Source: Escherichia coli (GTDB lineage Bacteria; Pseudomonadota; Gammaproteobacteria; Enterobacterales; Enterobacteriaceae). Taken from it: a stretch of 64,000 nucleotides of DNA. Below are positions 11,400 to 23,796 of the stretch, piece by piece (position 1 is the first letter of the stretch; every line of letters begins with the position of its first letter). A model generated the notes under the pieces. The model was not told the origin of the DNA and did no database searches. It was given only the letters and a program-made list of their open reading frames with translations. The stretch covers positions 42,986 through 106,985 of the forward strand of contig NZ_JAATUR010000009.1 of the NCBI RefSeq assembly GCF_011881725.1, given 5' to 3'. The translations under genes were made by a program, and so were the position numbers.

Positions 11400-12404
11400 T
11401 TAAAGATGAGGAACCGGTAACACAATGCCCGGTTGCAAGTAATGCTCAATACGCAGTAAAAGATCGGTGATGAGAAGTTCGCGGTTGACGCCCGTAACAG
11501 ATATTAACTGTTCACGACAGTGGCAAACATCCCCCAGTATAGCCTGTAGACGCGAGGGAGAAAGCTGGTTTGTCAGCGCAGCTAAAACGCCCGGCACATC
11601 AACATTGGTGACTTGCGAAGCGCCATACTTACGCTTGAGTGCGTCCATCAACAGGGTCGCCAGCCAGTGCAGACGCGCCGGGGCTTGTTCGTGATTAAGA
11701 GGCGGCAACAGGGAATACCAGTCACCAGATTGCACACTGTGAGCCAATGCCTGGCAAAGTGTTTCGCGGGCCTGCCAGGTCTCTCCCTGAAATAACGCCA
11801 ACGCCGCGCCAGGCGAACCGGCGCTTAAGCGCAATGCGGCAAGTAATGCATCCTGTGATGTTGTCACCTCACGAGAAAGCCAGGTCACGGCGTACTGTTC
11901 TGGCGGTGGTGCGAGATAATGTAACCGACAACGACTACGTAATGTTGCTAATAAGCGTTCAGGCTCACGGGTAGCAAGGAAAAACCAGGTTTCTGCTGGT
12001 GGCTCTTCCAGTGTTTTTAGCAAGGCGTTAGCAGCGGCGTCGGTGAGTAAGGCAGCATCGGTTACCCAGACAACTTTCGCACCGCCTAAACGTGCATGCT
12101 CATTCAGTTTTTCGGTGACTTCACGCACCGCATCAATGCCCAGTGCATTCTTCCCTTTTTCGGGAGCCAGGGTGTAATAATCAGGATGCGTGCCAGCCTG
12201 CATCAACTGACATCCACGACAGTGACCGCAACTTTTGTGACCCTGCGGTTGTTGACAGAGTAAATAACGGCTCAGGGCGTAGATTAAAGCATCATCGCCC
12301 ATGCCAGGTAACGCCTGAATAAGTAGCGCATGGTGACCTCTTCCGGCCTGATAGCTGGCTACCAGTTTTTCGAAATCAGGTCGTAACCATGGATACCATC
12401 TCAT
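11400..12404 (-). CDS. holB: DNA polymerase III delta' subunit
   Basis: Clamp-loader subunit that, with delta and the tau/gamma copies, loads the beta clamp onto primed DNA. The AAA+ fold lacks a working Walker A ([10 protein letters not shown]), as known for delta'. A zinc module has Cys50, Cys59, Cys62 and Cys65 (SCGHCRGC). The SRC arginine-finger motif is seen in LRSRCRLH. 334 residues. Its start overlaps the end of tmk by four bases (ATGA), implying translational coupling. Confidence 0.96.
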   Translation of the reverse strand: MRWYPWLRPDFEKLVASYQAGRGHHALLIQALPGMGDDALIYALSRYLLCQQPQGHKSCGHCRGCQLMQAGTHPDYYTLAPEKGKNALGIDAVREVTEKLNEHARLGGAKVVWVTDAALLTDAAANALLKTLEEPPAETWFFLATREPERLLATLRSRCRLHYLAPPPEQYAVTWLSREVTTSQDALLAALRLSAGSPGAALALFQGETWQARETLCQALAHSVQSGDWYSLLPPLNHEQAPARLHWLATLLMDALKRKYGASQVTNVDVPGVLAALTNQLSPSRLQAILGDVCHCREQLISVTGVNRELLITDLLLRIEHYLQPGIVLPVPHL

Positions 12405-13042
12405 GCGTCCTGCTCCTTAACCCAATTGGTCACGGTAGTACGGATTGCATCCATGACGACCTCCAGCGGCTGGGTGGCATCAATGGTATGAATACTTTTA
12501 TCTTGTGCTGCCAGCTCCAGATAGCGGGCACGGGTGCGATTAAAAAAATCGAAAGACTCTTGCTCAATGCGATCCAGCTCGCCGCGCGCGCGGGCGCGTT
12601 TCAAACCAACTTCTGGGGTCACATCGAGATAAAGCGTTAAGTCAGGGCGAAAATCCCCCAGAACAGCATCACGCAGCGTTGCCAGCATATGTTGGTCAAT
12701 ACCACGTCCGCCGCCCTGATACGCCTGAGTGGAGAGATCGTGCCGATCGCCAATCACCCAGGTGCCATTAGCCAGCGCCGGTTTGATGACGGTTTCCACC
12801 AACTGAACGCGCGCGGCATAAAACATCAGTACTTCGGCTTTATCGGTAATGACTTCATCGCCTACCGATTTGATATCCAGCACCAGGCTCCTTAATTTTT
12901 CCGCCAACTGCGTACCGCCAGGTTCTCGTGTGAAAACCATGTCGCTGATCCCCAGTTGCTCGAGCGTCTCAACCACCACGTTACGTGCGGTAGTTTTGCC
13001 TGCGCCTTCCAGCCCTTCAATGACGATATACTTACTGCGCAT
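12401..13042 (-). CDS. tmk: Thymidylate kinase
   Basis: Phosphorylates dTMP to dTDP, an essential step to dTTP. P-loop [10 protein letters not shown] at 9-18, the TREPGGT motif near 38-44, the DR motif (GDRHDLST, near 97) and a LID with ARARGELDR typical of the E. coli-type enzyme, where basic LID residues replace a P-loop arginine. 213 residues. It overlaps mltG by 11 bases and holB by four. Confidence 0.97.
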   Translation of the reverse strand: MRSKYIVIEGLEGAGKTTARNVVVETLEQLGISDMVFTREPGGTQLAEKLRSLVLDIKSVGDEVITDKAEVLMFYAARVQLVETVIKPALANGTWVIGDRHDLSTQAYQGGGRGIDQHMLATLRDAVLGDFRPDLTLYLDVTPEVGLKRARARGELDRIEQESFDFFNRTRARYLELAAQDKSIHTIDATQPLEVVMDAIRTTVTNWVKEQDA

Positions 13043-14054
13043 TTTTTTCCTTAAGCACTTTCAGATAATCCTGCACAGACTTGTTATGACTGGCAAGATT
13101 GGTATTAAACGTGTGACCGCCTTTACCATCGGCCACAAAATAGAGATACGGTGTTTTTGCCGGATGCGCAGCAGCCTTCAGCGAATCCGCCCCCGGCGTA
13201 GCTATCGCACCTGGCGGCAAACCAGTAATTGTATAGGTATTATACGCTGTCGGCGTTTCCAGATCTGCGCGCGAAAGTTTGCCATTATAACGCTCACCCA
13301 TACCGTAAATCACTGTCGGGTCGGTCTGCAGGCGCATGCCGATACGTAAACGGTTGATAAATACCGAGGCAACCTGATCACGTTCGCTGGCAACGGCGGT
13401 TTCTTTTTCGATTATCGACGCCATTGTTACCAACTGGTTTTTATCTTTATAGGGCAGGCCATCCGCACGCCCTTCCCAGGCGCTATCGACCGCTTTCACC
13501 ATTTTCTTGTGCGCTCGCTTGAGTAACGCGACATCAGTAGTATTAGCGGTATACATCCAGGTATCTGGCCAAAACCAGCCTTCAATCCACTCCGGATTTT
13601 CAAATTTCAGGGCCTGCGCCACGGTAGCGTATTTATCGTCGCTTAACGTGTGCTTGATATAGGGTGCCTCACGCAATTGTTTGAGGTAATCGCTCAGACG
13701 CATCCCTTCTACCAGTCGCAACGGAAACTGTGCTTCTTTACCGCTTTCCAGCAATTTCAGCATATCGCGCACGGTCATCTGCGGTGTAAAGCGATAAGTC
13801 CCGGCTTTGAAATGGGAAAGGTCCGGCTCGATACGCAGCAACCACTGAAATACGCGGGGGCGATTGATGATCTTATCGGCATAAAGCTGTTCACCGAGCG
13901 CGAGACGTCCGGTCCCCGGTTTCAGGGTAAATATCGTCTCTTCTTTAATAAGTAATTTGCTGTCGGCAAGATGGCGAACCTTCCAGACGCCCACACCAGC
14001 AGCGATACCCAGTACCACCAGCAATAATAAGATAATCAATAACACTTTTTTCAT
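13032..14054 (-). CDS. mltG: MltG, endolytic peptidoglycan transglycosylase
   Basis: Inner-membrane enzyme that cleaves nascent glycan strands and is proposed to set their length. One N-terminal transmembrane helix (about residues 3-24) is followed by a LysM-like region, then the YceG domain with the catalytic Glu in [14 protein letters not shown] (about 218). 340 residues. It begins two bases after the pabC stop and overlaps tmk; with LpoB and NagZ elsewhere in the window it is one of several wall genes. Confidence 0.96.
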   Translation of the reverse strand: MKKVLLIILLLLVVLGIAAGVGVWKVRHLADSKLLIKEETIFTLKPGTGRLALGEQLYADKIINRPRVFQWLLRIEPDLSHFKAGTYRFTPQMTVRDMLKLLESGKEAQFPLRLVEGMRLSDYLKQLREAPYIKHTLSDDKYATVAQALKFENPEWIEGWFWPDTWMYTANTTDVALLKRAHKKMVKAVDSAWEGRADGLPYKDKNQLVTMASIIEKETAVASERDQVASVFINRLRIGMRLQTDPTVIYGMGERYNGKLSRADLETPTAYNTYTITGLPPGAIATPGADSLKAAAHPAKTPYLYFVADGKGGHTFNTNLASHNKSVQDYLKVLKEKNAQ

Positions 14055-14056
14055 GA

Positions 14057-14866
14057 CTAATTCGGGCGCTCACAAAGTGGGGCTAAATATTCATATAACG
14101 TTGCGGACGAAAAGGAGACTTCGCCACAGGCACGTACGGGCATCACTGGCATTAACGCATTACAAATTACCATCTCATCTGCCTGCAACGCCTCCTCCAG
14201 AGAGGCTTGCACTTCGACAAGCTGATAAGAGGATTGTGCCAGTAAACGCATACAGAATTGTCGCATAATGCCGTTAACACCTGCCTGATCCAGTCGCGGC
14301 GTACAAACTATGTTGCCCTTCCGCCAGAACAAATTAGCCGCACAGCATTCCGTAACCCACCCTTCGCTGTCAAGAACCAGCGCTTCATCGGCGTTTGTCT
14401 GCTCAAGATGAGAGCGAATCAGCACTTGCTCAAGGCGATTAAGATGTTTAATACCTGCAAGATAAGGATTGCGTCCCAGGCGTACCGGGCTTAGCGCCAG
14501 CAACATCCCGTCTTTGCGTAAGCGCTCGTAATGCATTGGGTAAGCTGTAACTGAGAGCATGCGCGTGGCCGGTCCGCTATTTAACGTGCTGTACCCTCTC
14601 CCTCCACTGCCACGACTGATCACCACTTTCAGCACTCCATTCTCCTGGTCTACCGCCAGAGTAGCCATCTCGTGCTCAAGCTGTGTCCAGAAATCACAAA
14701 CAATCATTAACCGGCGACAAGCTTCCTGTAGTCGCTGGATATGCGCCGATAACAAACTGACTTTACCGTCGATTATTCTGGCTGTCGTGAAACAGCCATC
14801 GCCAAATTGTATAGCTCGATCGCTTGCTGCCAGTGAATCCTGTTTATGACCGTTAATTAAGAACAT
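14057..14866 (-). CDS. pabC: 4-amino-4-deoxychorismate lyase
   Basis: PLP enzyme that releases pyruvate from aminodeoxychorismate to give p-aminobenzoate for folate. It belongs to fold type IV (branched-chain aminotransferase-like): [11 protein letters not shown] at 21-31, the Schiff-base lysine in [10 protein letters not shown] (Lys140 by count), and the cofactor-binding [11 protein letters not shown]. 269 residues. It follows fabF after a terminator, so it likely has its own promoter or reads through weakly; mltG follows directly. Confidence 0.96.
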   Translation of the reverse strand: MFLINGHKQDSLAASDRAIQFGDGCFTTARIIDGKVSLLSAHIQRLQEACRRLMIVCDFWTQLEHEMATLAVDQENGVLKVVISRGSGGRGYSTLNSGPATRMLSVTAYPMHYERLRKDGMLLALSPVRLGRNPYLAGIKHLNRLEQVLIRSHLEQTNADEALVLDSEGWVTECCAANLFWRKGNIVCTPRLDQAGVNGIMRQFCMRLLAQSSYQLVEVQASLEEALQADEMVICNALMPVMPVRACGEVSFSSATLYEYLAPLCERPN

Positions 14867-14938
14867 ACCGGCTCCTTATAATAGGATTGTAAGTGTGGCA
14901 GCATGTTCACTGCGGAACAAGTCTGAATGAAATCTAAG

Positions 14939-14963
14939 AAAAAAGGCCCGCAAGCGGACCTTT
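14939..14963 (-). terminator. fabF terminator
   Basis: On the minus strand AAGGTCCGC-TTGC-GGGCCTT forms a stem followed by TTTTTTC, 23 bases after the fabF stop and upstream of pabC. Confidence 0.85.
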
Positions 14964-14985
14964 TATGTAGGTGGAAAATGGCGAC

Positions 14986-16553
<1,568 letters not shown>

Positions 16554-16763
16554 ACTCTTAAATTTCCTATCAAAACTCGCTTTCGCGATGGTTTTCGTAG
16601 TGTATAAAATGTTGAAAAATTTGCAACTAAATCCCGGCAGGTCTTACCACGATTTTACGTTATTTTGAGGCCATACCCCCCAACAACGCAAATCATTTTG
16701 CACTTATTATTACTCATAACCACGCAGACTGCGCGGAACATGAGCATTTTGTGCAAATCGCGA

Positions 16764-17498
16764 TCAGACCATGTACATCCCGCCGTTCACATGCAAAGTT
16801 TCACCCGTGATGTAAGCTGCTTCGTCGGATGCCAGGAATGCAACCGCGTTGGCGATTTCCTGTGCGCCGCCGAGGCGACCCGCAGGAACCTGCGCCAGGA
16901 TACCCGCACGCTGGTCATCGCTCAGCGCACGTGTCATGTCCGTTTCAATAAAGCCCGGAGCAACAACGTTTACAGTAATACCGCGTGACGCAACTTCGCG
17001 CGCCAGTGATTTACTGAAGCCGATCAAGCCCGCTTTAGCCGCAGCGTAGTTGGCCTGACCGCCATTTCCCATGGTACCAACCACAGAACCGATAGTGATA
17101 ATACGACCATGACGCTTTTTCATCATAGCGCGCATTACCGCTTTTGACAGACGGAAAACAGATGAAAGATTGGTTTCGATAATATCGTTCCACTCTTCAT
17201 CTTTCATTCGCATTAACAGGTTATCACGAGTGATACCGGCATTATTGACCAGGATATCGACTTCACCAAATTCTGCGCGAATTTTTTCCAGAACAGATTC
17301 AATAGATGCCGGGTCGGTCACATTCAACATCAGACCTTTACCGTTGGCGCCTAAATAATCACTGATCGCCTGAGCGCCGCTTTCACTGGTCGCAGTACCG
17401 ATAACTTTCGCGCCACGAGCCGCGAGCGTTTCAGCGATTGCACGGCCAATCCCGCGGCTTGCACCGGTTACCAGTGCGATTTTTCCTTCAAAATTCAT
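16764..17498 (-). CDS. fabG: 3-oxoacyl-ACP reductase
   Basis: NADPH-dependent short-chain dehydrogenase performing the first reduction in each elongation cycle. Cofactor loop TGASRGIG at 11-18, NNAG at 85-88, and the catalytic Ser138 (IGSVVG), Tyr151 and Lys155 (YAAAK). 244 residues. It starts 12 bases after fabD, within the fabH-fabD-fabG unit. Confidence 0.98.
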   Translation of the reverse strand: MNFEGKIALVTGASRGIGRAIAETLAARGAKVIGTATSESGAQAISDYLGANGKGLMLNVTDPASIESVLEKIRAEFGEVDILVNNAGITRDNLLMRMKDEEWNDIIETNLSSVFRLSKAVMRAMMKKRHGRIITIGSVVGTMGNGGQANYAAAKAGLIGFSKSLAREVASRGITVNVVAPGFIETDMTRALSDDQRAGILAQVPAGRLGGAQEIANAVAFLASDEAAYITGETLHVNGGMYMV

Positions 17499-17510
17499 GT
17501 TATTCCTCTT

Positions 17511-18440
17511 TTAAAGCTCGAGCGCCGCTGCCATCGCTGAAGGTTCATTCAGCGCCGAGGCGGTCAGGGTGTCGACAATACGTTTCGTCAGGCCAGTAAG
17601 CACTTTGCCCGGCCCTACTTCATAAAGATGCTCAACGCCTTGCGCTGCCATGTATTCAACGGATTTCGTCCATTGAACTGGATTATACAGCTGACGTACC
17701 AGCGCATCACGAATGGCATCGCCATTGGTTTCGCATTTAACATCAACGTTATTCACAACCGGAACGGTCGGAGCATTGAAGGTGATTTTCGCTAATTCAA
17801 CCGCCAGTTTGTCGGCAGCAGGTTTCATCAGTGCACAGTGAGAAGGTACGCTCACCGGCAACGGCAGCGCACGTTTTGCGCCCGCAGCTTTACAGGCAGC
17901 ACCAGCACGCTCAACCGCTTCTTTGTGGCCCGCAATAACCACCTGGCCCGGAGAGTTGAAGTTTACCGGAGAAACTACCTGACCTTCTGCTGCTTCTTCA
18001 CAAGCTTTTGCAATAGACGCATCATCCAGACCGATGATTGCCGCCATTGCGCCAGTCCCTTCCGGTACAGCTTCCTGCATAAACTTACCGCGCATCTCAA
18101 CCAGACGCACTGCATCAGCAAAATCAATCACACCAGCGCAAACCAGCGCAGAGTATTCACCCAGGCTATGACCGGCCATCATTGCCGGTGCTTTACCGCC
18201 CTGCTGCTGCCATACGCGGTACAGCGCAACAGAGGCAGTTAACAGTGCTGGCTGGGTTTGCCAGGTTTTATTCAGCTCTTCGGCTGGCCCCTGCTGGGTC
18301 AGCGCCCACAGGTCATAGCCCAGCGCCGCAGAAGCTTCAGCAAAAGTTTCTTCGACAATTGGATAGCTCGCTGCCATATCAGCCAGCATTCCAACGGATT
18401 GAGAACCCTGACCAGGGAACACAAATGCAAATTGCGTCAT
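17511..18440 (-). CDS. fabD: Malonyl-CoA:ACP transacylase
   Basis: Moves malonyl from CoA to ACP, supplying the elongation unit. Nucleophile Ser92 is in GHSLGEYSA; the general base His is in SVPSHCALM (about 201) and the malonate-binding Arg in RLVEMRGKFMQ (about 117). FPGQGSQ opens the domain. 309 residues. Fifteen-base gap to fabH upstream. Confidence 0.98.
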   Translation of the reverse strand: MTQFAFVFPGQGSQSVGMLADMAASYPIVEETFAEASAALGYDLWALTQQGPAEELNKTWQTQPALLTASVALYRVWQQQGGKAPAMMAGHSLGEYSALVCAGVIDFADAVRLVEMRGKFMQEAVPEGTGAMAAIIGLDDASIAKACEEAAEGQVVSPVNFNSPGQVVIAGHKEAVERAGAACKAAGAKRALPLPVSVPSHCALMKPAADKLAVELAKITFNAPTVPVVNNVDVKCETNGDAIRDALVRQLYNPVQWTKSVEYMAAQGVEHLYEVGPGKVLTGLTKRIVDTLTASALNEPSAMAAALEL

Positions 18441-18455
18441 GTTTAAATCCTTATC

Positions 18456-19409
18456 CTAGAAACGAACCAGCGCGGAGCCCCAGGTGAATCCACCGCCAAA
18501 GGCTTCAAGCAGAACCAACTGCCCCGGCTTGATGCGCCCGTCGCGTACGGCTTCATCCAGCGCGCACGGTACAGAAGCGGCAGAGGTATTACCGTGGCGG
18601 TCCAGCGTCACGACGACATTGTCCATTGACATGCCGAGTTTTTTCGCCGTTGCGCTGATAATACGCAGGTTCGCCTGATGCGGAACCAGCCAGTCCAGTT
18701 GGGAACGGTCAAGATTATTTGCTTCCAGCGTCTCATCAACGATGTGCGCCAGCTCCGTAACCGCGACTTTGAAGACTTCGTTGCCCGCCATGGTCAGATG
18801 AATTGAATTTTCTGGATTCACACGGTCGGCGTTTGGCAGCGTCAGCAATTCACCATAACTACCGTCGGCATGCAGATGAGTAGAGATGATTCCCGGCTCT
18901 TCAGAGGCAGCCAGCACCGCAGCGCCCGCGCCATCGCCAAAAATAATAATAGTCCCACGATCTGTTGGATCGCAGGTGCGCGCCAGTACATCGGAACCGA
19001 CGACCAGAGCATACTTCACCGCGCCAGATTTCACGTATTGATCGGCTACGCTTAATGCGTAGGTGAAACCTGCGCAAGCTGCGGCAACGTCAAACGCAGG
19101 GCAGCCTTTGATGCCCAGCATGCTTTGGATCTGACATGCTGCGCTCGGGAAGGCGTGGGTGGCAGAAGTCGTTGCCACAACAATCAGGCCAATCTGGTCT
19201 TTATCGATGCCTGCCATTTCAATTGCACGCGTTGCCGCTTCGAAGCCCATGGTTGAAACGGTTTCGTTTGGCGCAGCAATATGGCGTTCACGGATGCCGG
19301 TACGAGTAACAATCCACTCGTCAGAAGTATCCACCATTTTTTCCAGATCGGCGTTGGTCCGCACTTGTTCGGGCAGATAGCTGCCAGTACCAATAATCTT
19401 CGTATACAT
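18456..19409 (-). CDS. fabH: 3-oxoacyl-ACP synthase III (KASIII)
   Basis: Starts fatty acid synthesis by condensing acetyl-CoA with malonyl-ACP. Cys112 (AACAGF), His244 (VPHQAN) and Asn274 (HGNTSAAS) form the thiolase-fold triad. 317 residues. It lies 67 bases after plsX and heads fabH-fabD-fabG; the gene order rpmF-plsX-fabH-fabD-fabG-acpP-fabF is the classical fab cluster. Confidence 0.98.
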   Translation of the reverse strand: MYTKIIGTGSYLPEQVRTNADLEKMVDTSDEWIVTRTGIRERHIAAPNETVSTMGFEAATRAIEMAGIDKDQIGLIVVATTSATHAFPSAACQIQSMLGIKGCPAFDVAAACAGFTYALSVADQYVKSGAVKYALVVGSDVLARTCDPTDRGTIIIFGDGAGAAVLAASEEPGIISTHLHADGSYGELLTLPNADRVNPENSIHLTMAGNEVFKVAVTELAHIVDETLEANNLDRSQLDWLVPHQANLRIISATAKKLGMSMDNVVVTLDRHGNTSAASVPCALDEAVRDGRIKPGQLVLLEAFGGGFTWGSALVRF

Positions 19410-19476
19410 GTACGCTCAGTCACTTTTCGGTTATATACCGTCACTTGCAAACTGCGAGTTCGCTGGCAGCGTCCTG

Positions 19477-20547
19477 CTAGCGCAGAGTTCCGCTTTTGCC
19501 ATCGTCCAGCAGCTCAAAACCAGCTGGGTATACAGATTCCAGGCGAGCGGCAATTCGCTGAGGAACTTGTCGCTGCACCGCCTGCACTGCCTGTTCAATC
19601 GCGACCGCAAAAGCTCGCTGATTGGCCGCACCATGACTTTTTATCACCGTGCCGCGCAATCCTAACAGACAGGCGCCGTTATACTGGTCGGGGTTGAGGT
19701 GACTGAATCGCCTCGTCAGGCTCTTTTGTAGCCAACGCTTTAATAACAGTAGCCACCACGACCGTTTTTTCCCTTCACCCTGAGATTTCAGCAGAGAAAG
19801 GAACATCCTGACAACACCTTCCATCGTCTTTAATGTGACATTTCCTGTAAAGCCGTCACAAACCAGCACATCTGTCTTGCCAGTTAACAACTCATTGGCT
19901 TCAAGATAGCCGATATAATTGATAGAAGGGATTGTTTTAAGCACCGCTGAGGCATCCCGAATACTGTCGAGACCCTTCACTTCTTCTTCACCAATATTGA
20001 GCAACGCCACGCGAGGGTTGGGAATTTCCACCACCTCTTCAGCCAAAACAGAGCCCATAATGGCGAATTGCACCAACATTGTGCTATCACAATCGACGTT
20101 AGCCCCTAAATCAAGGACCACCGTTTTGCCCTTTTGCTGATGCGGCAGCACCGTCACCAACGCCGGACGCTCAATCCCCTCCAGGGGTTTGAGTAATAAT
20201 TTTGCCAGTCCCATCAGTGCCCCGGTATTACCGGCACTGACACAGGCTTGCGCTCTACCTTCTTTAACCAGCTCCAGCGCCACGCGCATTGAGCTACCAC
20301 GACTGGCGCGAATAGCTTGCGAAGGCCGGGCATCACTGGCGATAACTGACTGCGCAGGGATAATCTGCAGACGCGAACGTTGTTCAAAGTCAGCTTTAGC
20401 AAGTAATGGCGTGATGGCGTCGGGATTGCCGACTAAAAGAAGAGTGAGTTGCGAATTAGAATTCAGTGCCTGCAAAGCTGCAGGCACTGTCACGGAAGGG
20501 CCGAAATCCCCTCCCATGACATCTAACGCCAGGGTTAGACGTGTCAA
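19477..20547 (-). CDS. plsX: PlsX, acyl-ACP:phosphate acyltransferase
   Basis: Makes acyl-phosphate from acyl-ACP, linking fatty acid synthesis to phospholipid assembly. Family signatures [11 protein letters not shown] (about 7-17), SAGNTGALM and DLGANVD are all present; a basic/hydrophobic helix ([14 protein letters not shown]) probably touches the membrane. Start is TTG at 20547, giving 356 residues; no ATG occurs before residue 11, where the motif has already begun. It lies 80 bases downstream of rpmF and is cotranscribed with it in E. coli. Confidence 0.95.
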   Translation of the reverse strand: MTRLTLALDVMGGDFGPSVTVPAALQALNSNSQLTLLLVGNPDAITPLLAKADFEQRSRLQIIPAQSVIASDARPSQAIRASRGSSMRVALELVKEGRAQACVSAGNTGALMGLAKLLLKPLEGIERPALVTVLPHQQKGKTVVLDLGANVDCDSTMLVQFAIMGSVLAEEVVEIPNPRVALLNIGEEEVKGLDSIRDASAVLKTIPSINYIGYLEANELLTGKTDVLVCDGFTGNVTLKTMEGVVRMFLSLLKSQGEGKKRSWWLLLLKRWLQKSLTRRFSHLNPDQYNGACLLGLRGTVIKSHGAANQRAFAVAIEQAVQAVQRQVPQRIAARLESVYPAGFELLDDGKSGTLR

Positions 20548-20610
20548 GGTATCGTCGCCGCCCGGTTTGGTCTTTCCCCAGTTTCCTGGGGAAAATCCTC
20601 ACTAAGCTTC

Positions 20611-20627
20611 ATCACGCAGACGCGTGA

Positions 20628-20628
<1 letters not shown>
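20611..20628. other. Palindrome at the rpmF stop
   Basis: ATCACGC-AGAC-GCGTGAT is an exact 7-bp inverted repeat touching the rpmF stop codon, in the rpmF-plsX spacer. A second smaller one (TTCCCC...GGGGAA, about 20576-20593) follows. They could protect or process the rpmF-plsX transcript. No T runs, so not terminators. Confidence 0.45.
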
Positions 20629-20813
<185 letters not shown>

Positions 20814-20852
20814 TCAATTACGGTTTATCCCCGATCCAACGGGGAGCACCAA

Positions 20853-21386
<534 letters not shown>

Positions 21387-21410
21387 TTAACTTTGTAACG
21401 TCATAGAGTC

Positions 21411-21548
21411 AAAGAAAAAGGCAGCCTGTGGTTGCCTTTTGCCAATAATTCGCACACATTGCGGGTTACTGCTTTATTTTCGTTCAGTGCTGGCAACGAA
21501 CATCAACCTGCAAAACGAAGCGCATAGTTTAAAATGGCTATCATCAAT
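21411..21548 (-). ncRNA. sraB: Probable SraB small RNA locus
   Basis: E. coli SraB was described in the yceD-yceF spacer on the yceD strand. Here the minus strand shows a terminator-like hairpin GGCAACC-ACA-GGCTGCC followed by TTTTTCTTT (21438-21411), 37 bases before the yceD ATG. That could end a transcript starting close to yceF. The 5' end is a guess from the reported size; the hairpin could instead be an attenuator in the yceD leader. Confidence 0.45.
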
Positions 21549-21572
21549 ACGCTATATCTGATGGAAAAAAAT

Positions 21573-22157
21573 ATGCCTAAACTTATTTTAGCCTCCACCT
21601 CGCCCTGGCGTCGCGCCCTGCTGGAAAAACTGCAAATCTCTTTCGAATGTGCAGCGCCGGAGGTCGACGAAACCCCACGCAGCGACGAATCACCACGCCA
21701 ACTGGTGCTCCGACTGGCACAAGAAAAAGCGCAATCTTTAGCATCACGTTATCCGGACCATTTAATTATTGGTTCAGACCAGGTGTGTGTTCTTGATGGC
21801 GAAATCACCGGCAAACCGTTAACGGAAGAAAATGCCCGTCTGCAATTACGTAAAGCCAGCGGCAATATTGTCACCTTCTATACTGGGCTGGCGTTGTTTA
21901 ATTCGGCGAATGGGCATCTGCAAACAGAAGTGGAGCCTTTTGACGTCCATTTCCGTCACCTGAGCGAGGCGGAGATTGATAATTACGTGCGTAAGGAGCA
22001 TCCCCTGCACTGCGCTGGCAGCTTTAAGAGTGAAGGATTTGGTATTACGTTGTTTGAGCGTTTAGAGGGGCGTGACCCTAACACGCTGGTTGGTTTACCG
22101 CTAATCGCGCTCTGTCAGATGTTACGTCGGGAGGGAAAAAACCCACTGATGGGGTAG
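21573..22157 (+). CDS. yceF: YceF, m7GTP pyrophosphatase (Maf/Ham1 superfamily)
   Basis: House-cleaning nucleotide pyrophosphatase; the E. coli enzyme prefers 7-methyl-[17 protein letters not shown] (7-20) is the Maf N-terminal motif, with EVDET next; catalytic Asp is in [12 protein letters not shown] (about 69) and the third motif is [18 protein letters not shown] at 21573 gives 194 residues; two ATGs upstream would add up to 13 residues ahead of the conserved MPKLILAS start. Divergent from yceD. Confidence 0.95.
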
Positions 22158-22161
22158 TTTT

Positions 22162-22238
22162 TACGCCGGATGCGGTTACGCCGCATCAGGCAGCCAGCAC
22201 CGATTGCCGGATGCGACGTAACCGCATCCGGCCTAACG
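22162..22238. repeat. BIME: two REP units between yceF and rluC
   Basis: Two adjacent palindromes, ACGCCGGATGCGGTTACGCC and GCCGGATGCGACGTAACCGC, in opposite orientation, between the convergent yceF and rluC genes. Standard REP sequence. Confidence 0.9.
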
Positions 22239-22264
22239 GCCATTACCAGGCTAATAGGTTGGTA

Positions 22265-23224
22265 TTAGCGCGCGTTGCGTAGCTTTTGTAAACAACGCTT
22301 CAAACCATCATCCATCGGCGCTTCGATACGCATCACTTCCCCCGTTCCCGGATGGGTAAACTTCAGCGCTGCGGCGTGCAGGAATAAGCGATTTAACCCC
22401 GTTCCCGCTTCAGTAAGTTGTTTATCAAACTCACGGTCGCCGTAACGATCATCAAATGCAATCGGATGACCGGCATACTGAGTATGTACACGGATCTGAT
22501 GAGTTCGTCCGGTAACCGGGCTACAACGTACCAGAGTGGCAAACGCATAGCGTTCCTCCACTTTAAAACGCGTTTCGGATGGTTTACCTTCCTGACTCAC
22601 ACGCACAATACGCTCGCCGCTTTGCAAAATATTCTTCAGCAACGGCGCTTGTACACTCTTCACATGTGACTGCCACTGACCGCGCACCAGCGCCAGGTAA
22701 TCTTTCTGCATGCCTTTTTCACGTAACTGCTCATGCAGCGAACGTAACGCCGAGCGTTTTTTCGCTACCAGCAGCACGCCTGAGGTGTCCCGGTCGAGCC
22801 GATGTACCAGTTCGAGGAACCGCGCTTCCGGACGCAACGCCCGCAAACCTTCAATAACGCCAAAACTTAAGCCACTGCCGCCATGTACTGCCGTGCCGGA
22901 CGGTTTATTCAGCACCAGAATATGATCATCTTCATACAAGATGACATCAGCCAGCGCCGCGACTTTTTGCAGATGCGGCGAAACAGCATCTTCTTCCCGC
23001 TCAGCAACGCGAACTGGCGGAATACGCACCTCATCGCCAGCTTCGAGTTTATATTCAGGCTTAATACGTTTTTTGTTCACCCGTACTTCACCTTTGCGCA
23101 AAATACGGTAGATCATACTTTTTGGTACGCCTTTCAGTTGGGTACGCAAAAAGTTATCAATACGTTGCCCTGCTTCATCAGCAGTAATAGCAACGATTTT
23201 TACGGATGGAGTCTCTGTTTTCAT
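22265..23224 (-). CDS. rluC: RluC, 23S rRNA pseudouridine(955/2504/2580) synthase
   Basis: Modifies three uridines near the peptidyl-transferase centre. N-terminal S4 RNA-binding domain (about 20-80, RIDNFLRTQLKGVPKSMIY) and RluA-type catalytic domain with HRLDRDTSG (catalytic Asp144). ATG at 23224 gives 319 residues; the upstream ATG adds 14 residues not part of the S4 fold. Divergent from rne across the long rne leader. Confidence 0.97.
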   Translation of the reverse strand: MKTETPSVKIVAITADEAGQRIDNFLRTQLKGVPKSMIYRILRKGEVRVNKKRIKPEYKLEAGDEVRIPPVRVAEREEDAVSPHLQKVAALADVILYEDDHILVLNKPSGTAVHGGSGLSFGVIEGLRALRPEARFLELVHRLDRDTSGVLLVAKKRSALRSLHEQLREKGMQKDYLALVRGQWQSHVKSVQAPLLKNILQSGERIVRVSQEGKPSETRFKVEERYAFATLVRCSPVTGRTHQIRVHTQYAGHPIAFDDRYGDREFDKQLTEAGTGLNRLFLHAAALKFTHPGTGEVMRIEAPMDDGLKRCLQKLRNAR

Positions 23225-23796
23225 GGTGGGCGATTCTAAATAGCCTGCAGGATTCGCGCCACTCATTTTTCTATGCTTATATTTAGTTTTGCACCTTATT
23301 ACTTCGCAGGGTGATCACCTAATTGGTGCTTATTAAACCAATCGCCAGCAAGAAGTGAAAAAACTGTGAGTAAGTGGGTGATAAATGGTAAAAGTCATCT
23401 TGCTATAACAAGGCTTGCAATGGAATAATGAGAACGTTTCCGTGTCCAACCTTGTTAAAACAAGAAATTTTACGGAATAACCCATTTTGCCCGACCGATC
23501 ATCAACGCAGCAATGGCGTAAGACGTATTGATCTTTCAGGCAGTTAGCGGGCTGCGGGTTGCAGTCCTTACCGGTAGATGGAAATATTTCTGGAGAGTAA
23601 TACCCAGTCTGTTTCTCTGATAATTGCGCTGTTTTTCCGCATGAAAAACGGGCAACCGACACTCTGCGCCTCTTTGAGCTGACGATAACCGTGAGGTTGG
23701 CGACGCGACTAGACACGAGGCCATCGGTTCACACCCGGCAAGGCGTTACTTTGCCCGCAGCTTAGTCGTCAATGTAAGAATAATGAGTAAGTTACG
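23225..23796 (+). promoter_or_regulatory. rne promoter and 361-base autoregulatory 5' leader
   Basis: 572 bases without a gene between divergent rluC and rne. TTGCTA (about 23400) and GAATAATG (23423-23430) make a -35/-10 pair about 17 bases apart. A start at G23436 would give exactly the 361-base leader known for E. coli rne. The leader contains the hairpins by which RNase E cleaves its own mRNA to hold its level steady. The rluC promoter must lie near 23225-23330. Open frames here on the minus strand look like chance. Confidence 0.8.

Noticed and set aside
22162..22238. Palindromic repeats as a possible CRISPR or mobile element
   Set aside because: Units are REP-type, only two per site, with no regular spacers, cas genes or transposase; the other repeat sites are the same kind.
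23333..23716. 127-codon minus-strand frame in the rne leader
   Set aside because: Antisense to the structured rne 5' UTR; composition is not protein-like and no ribosome site is visible.
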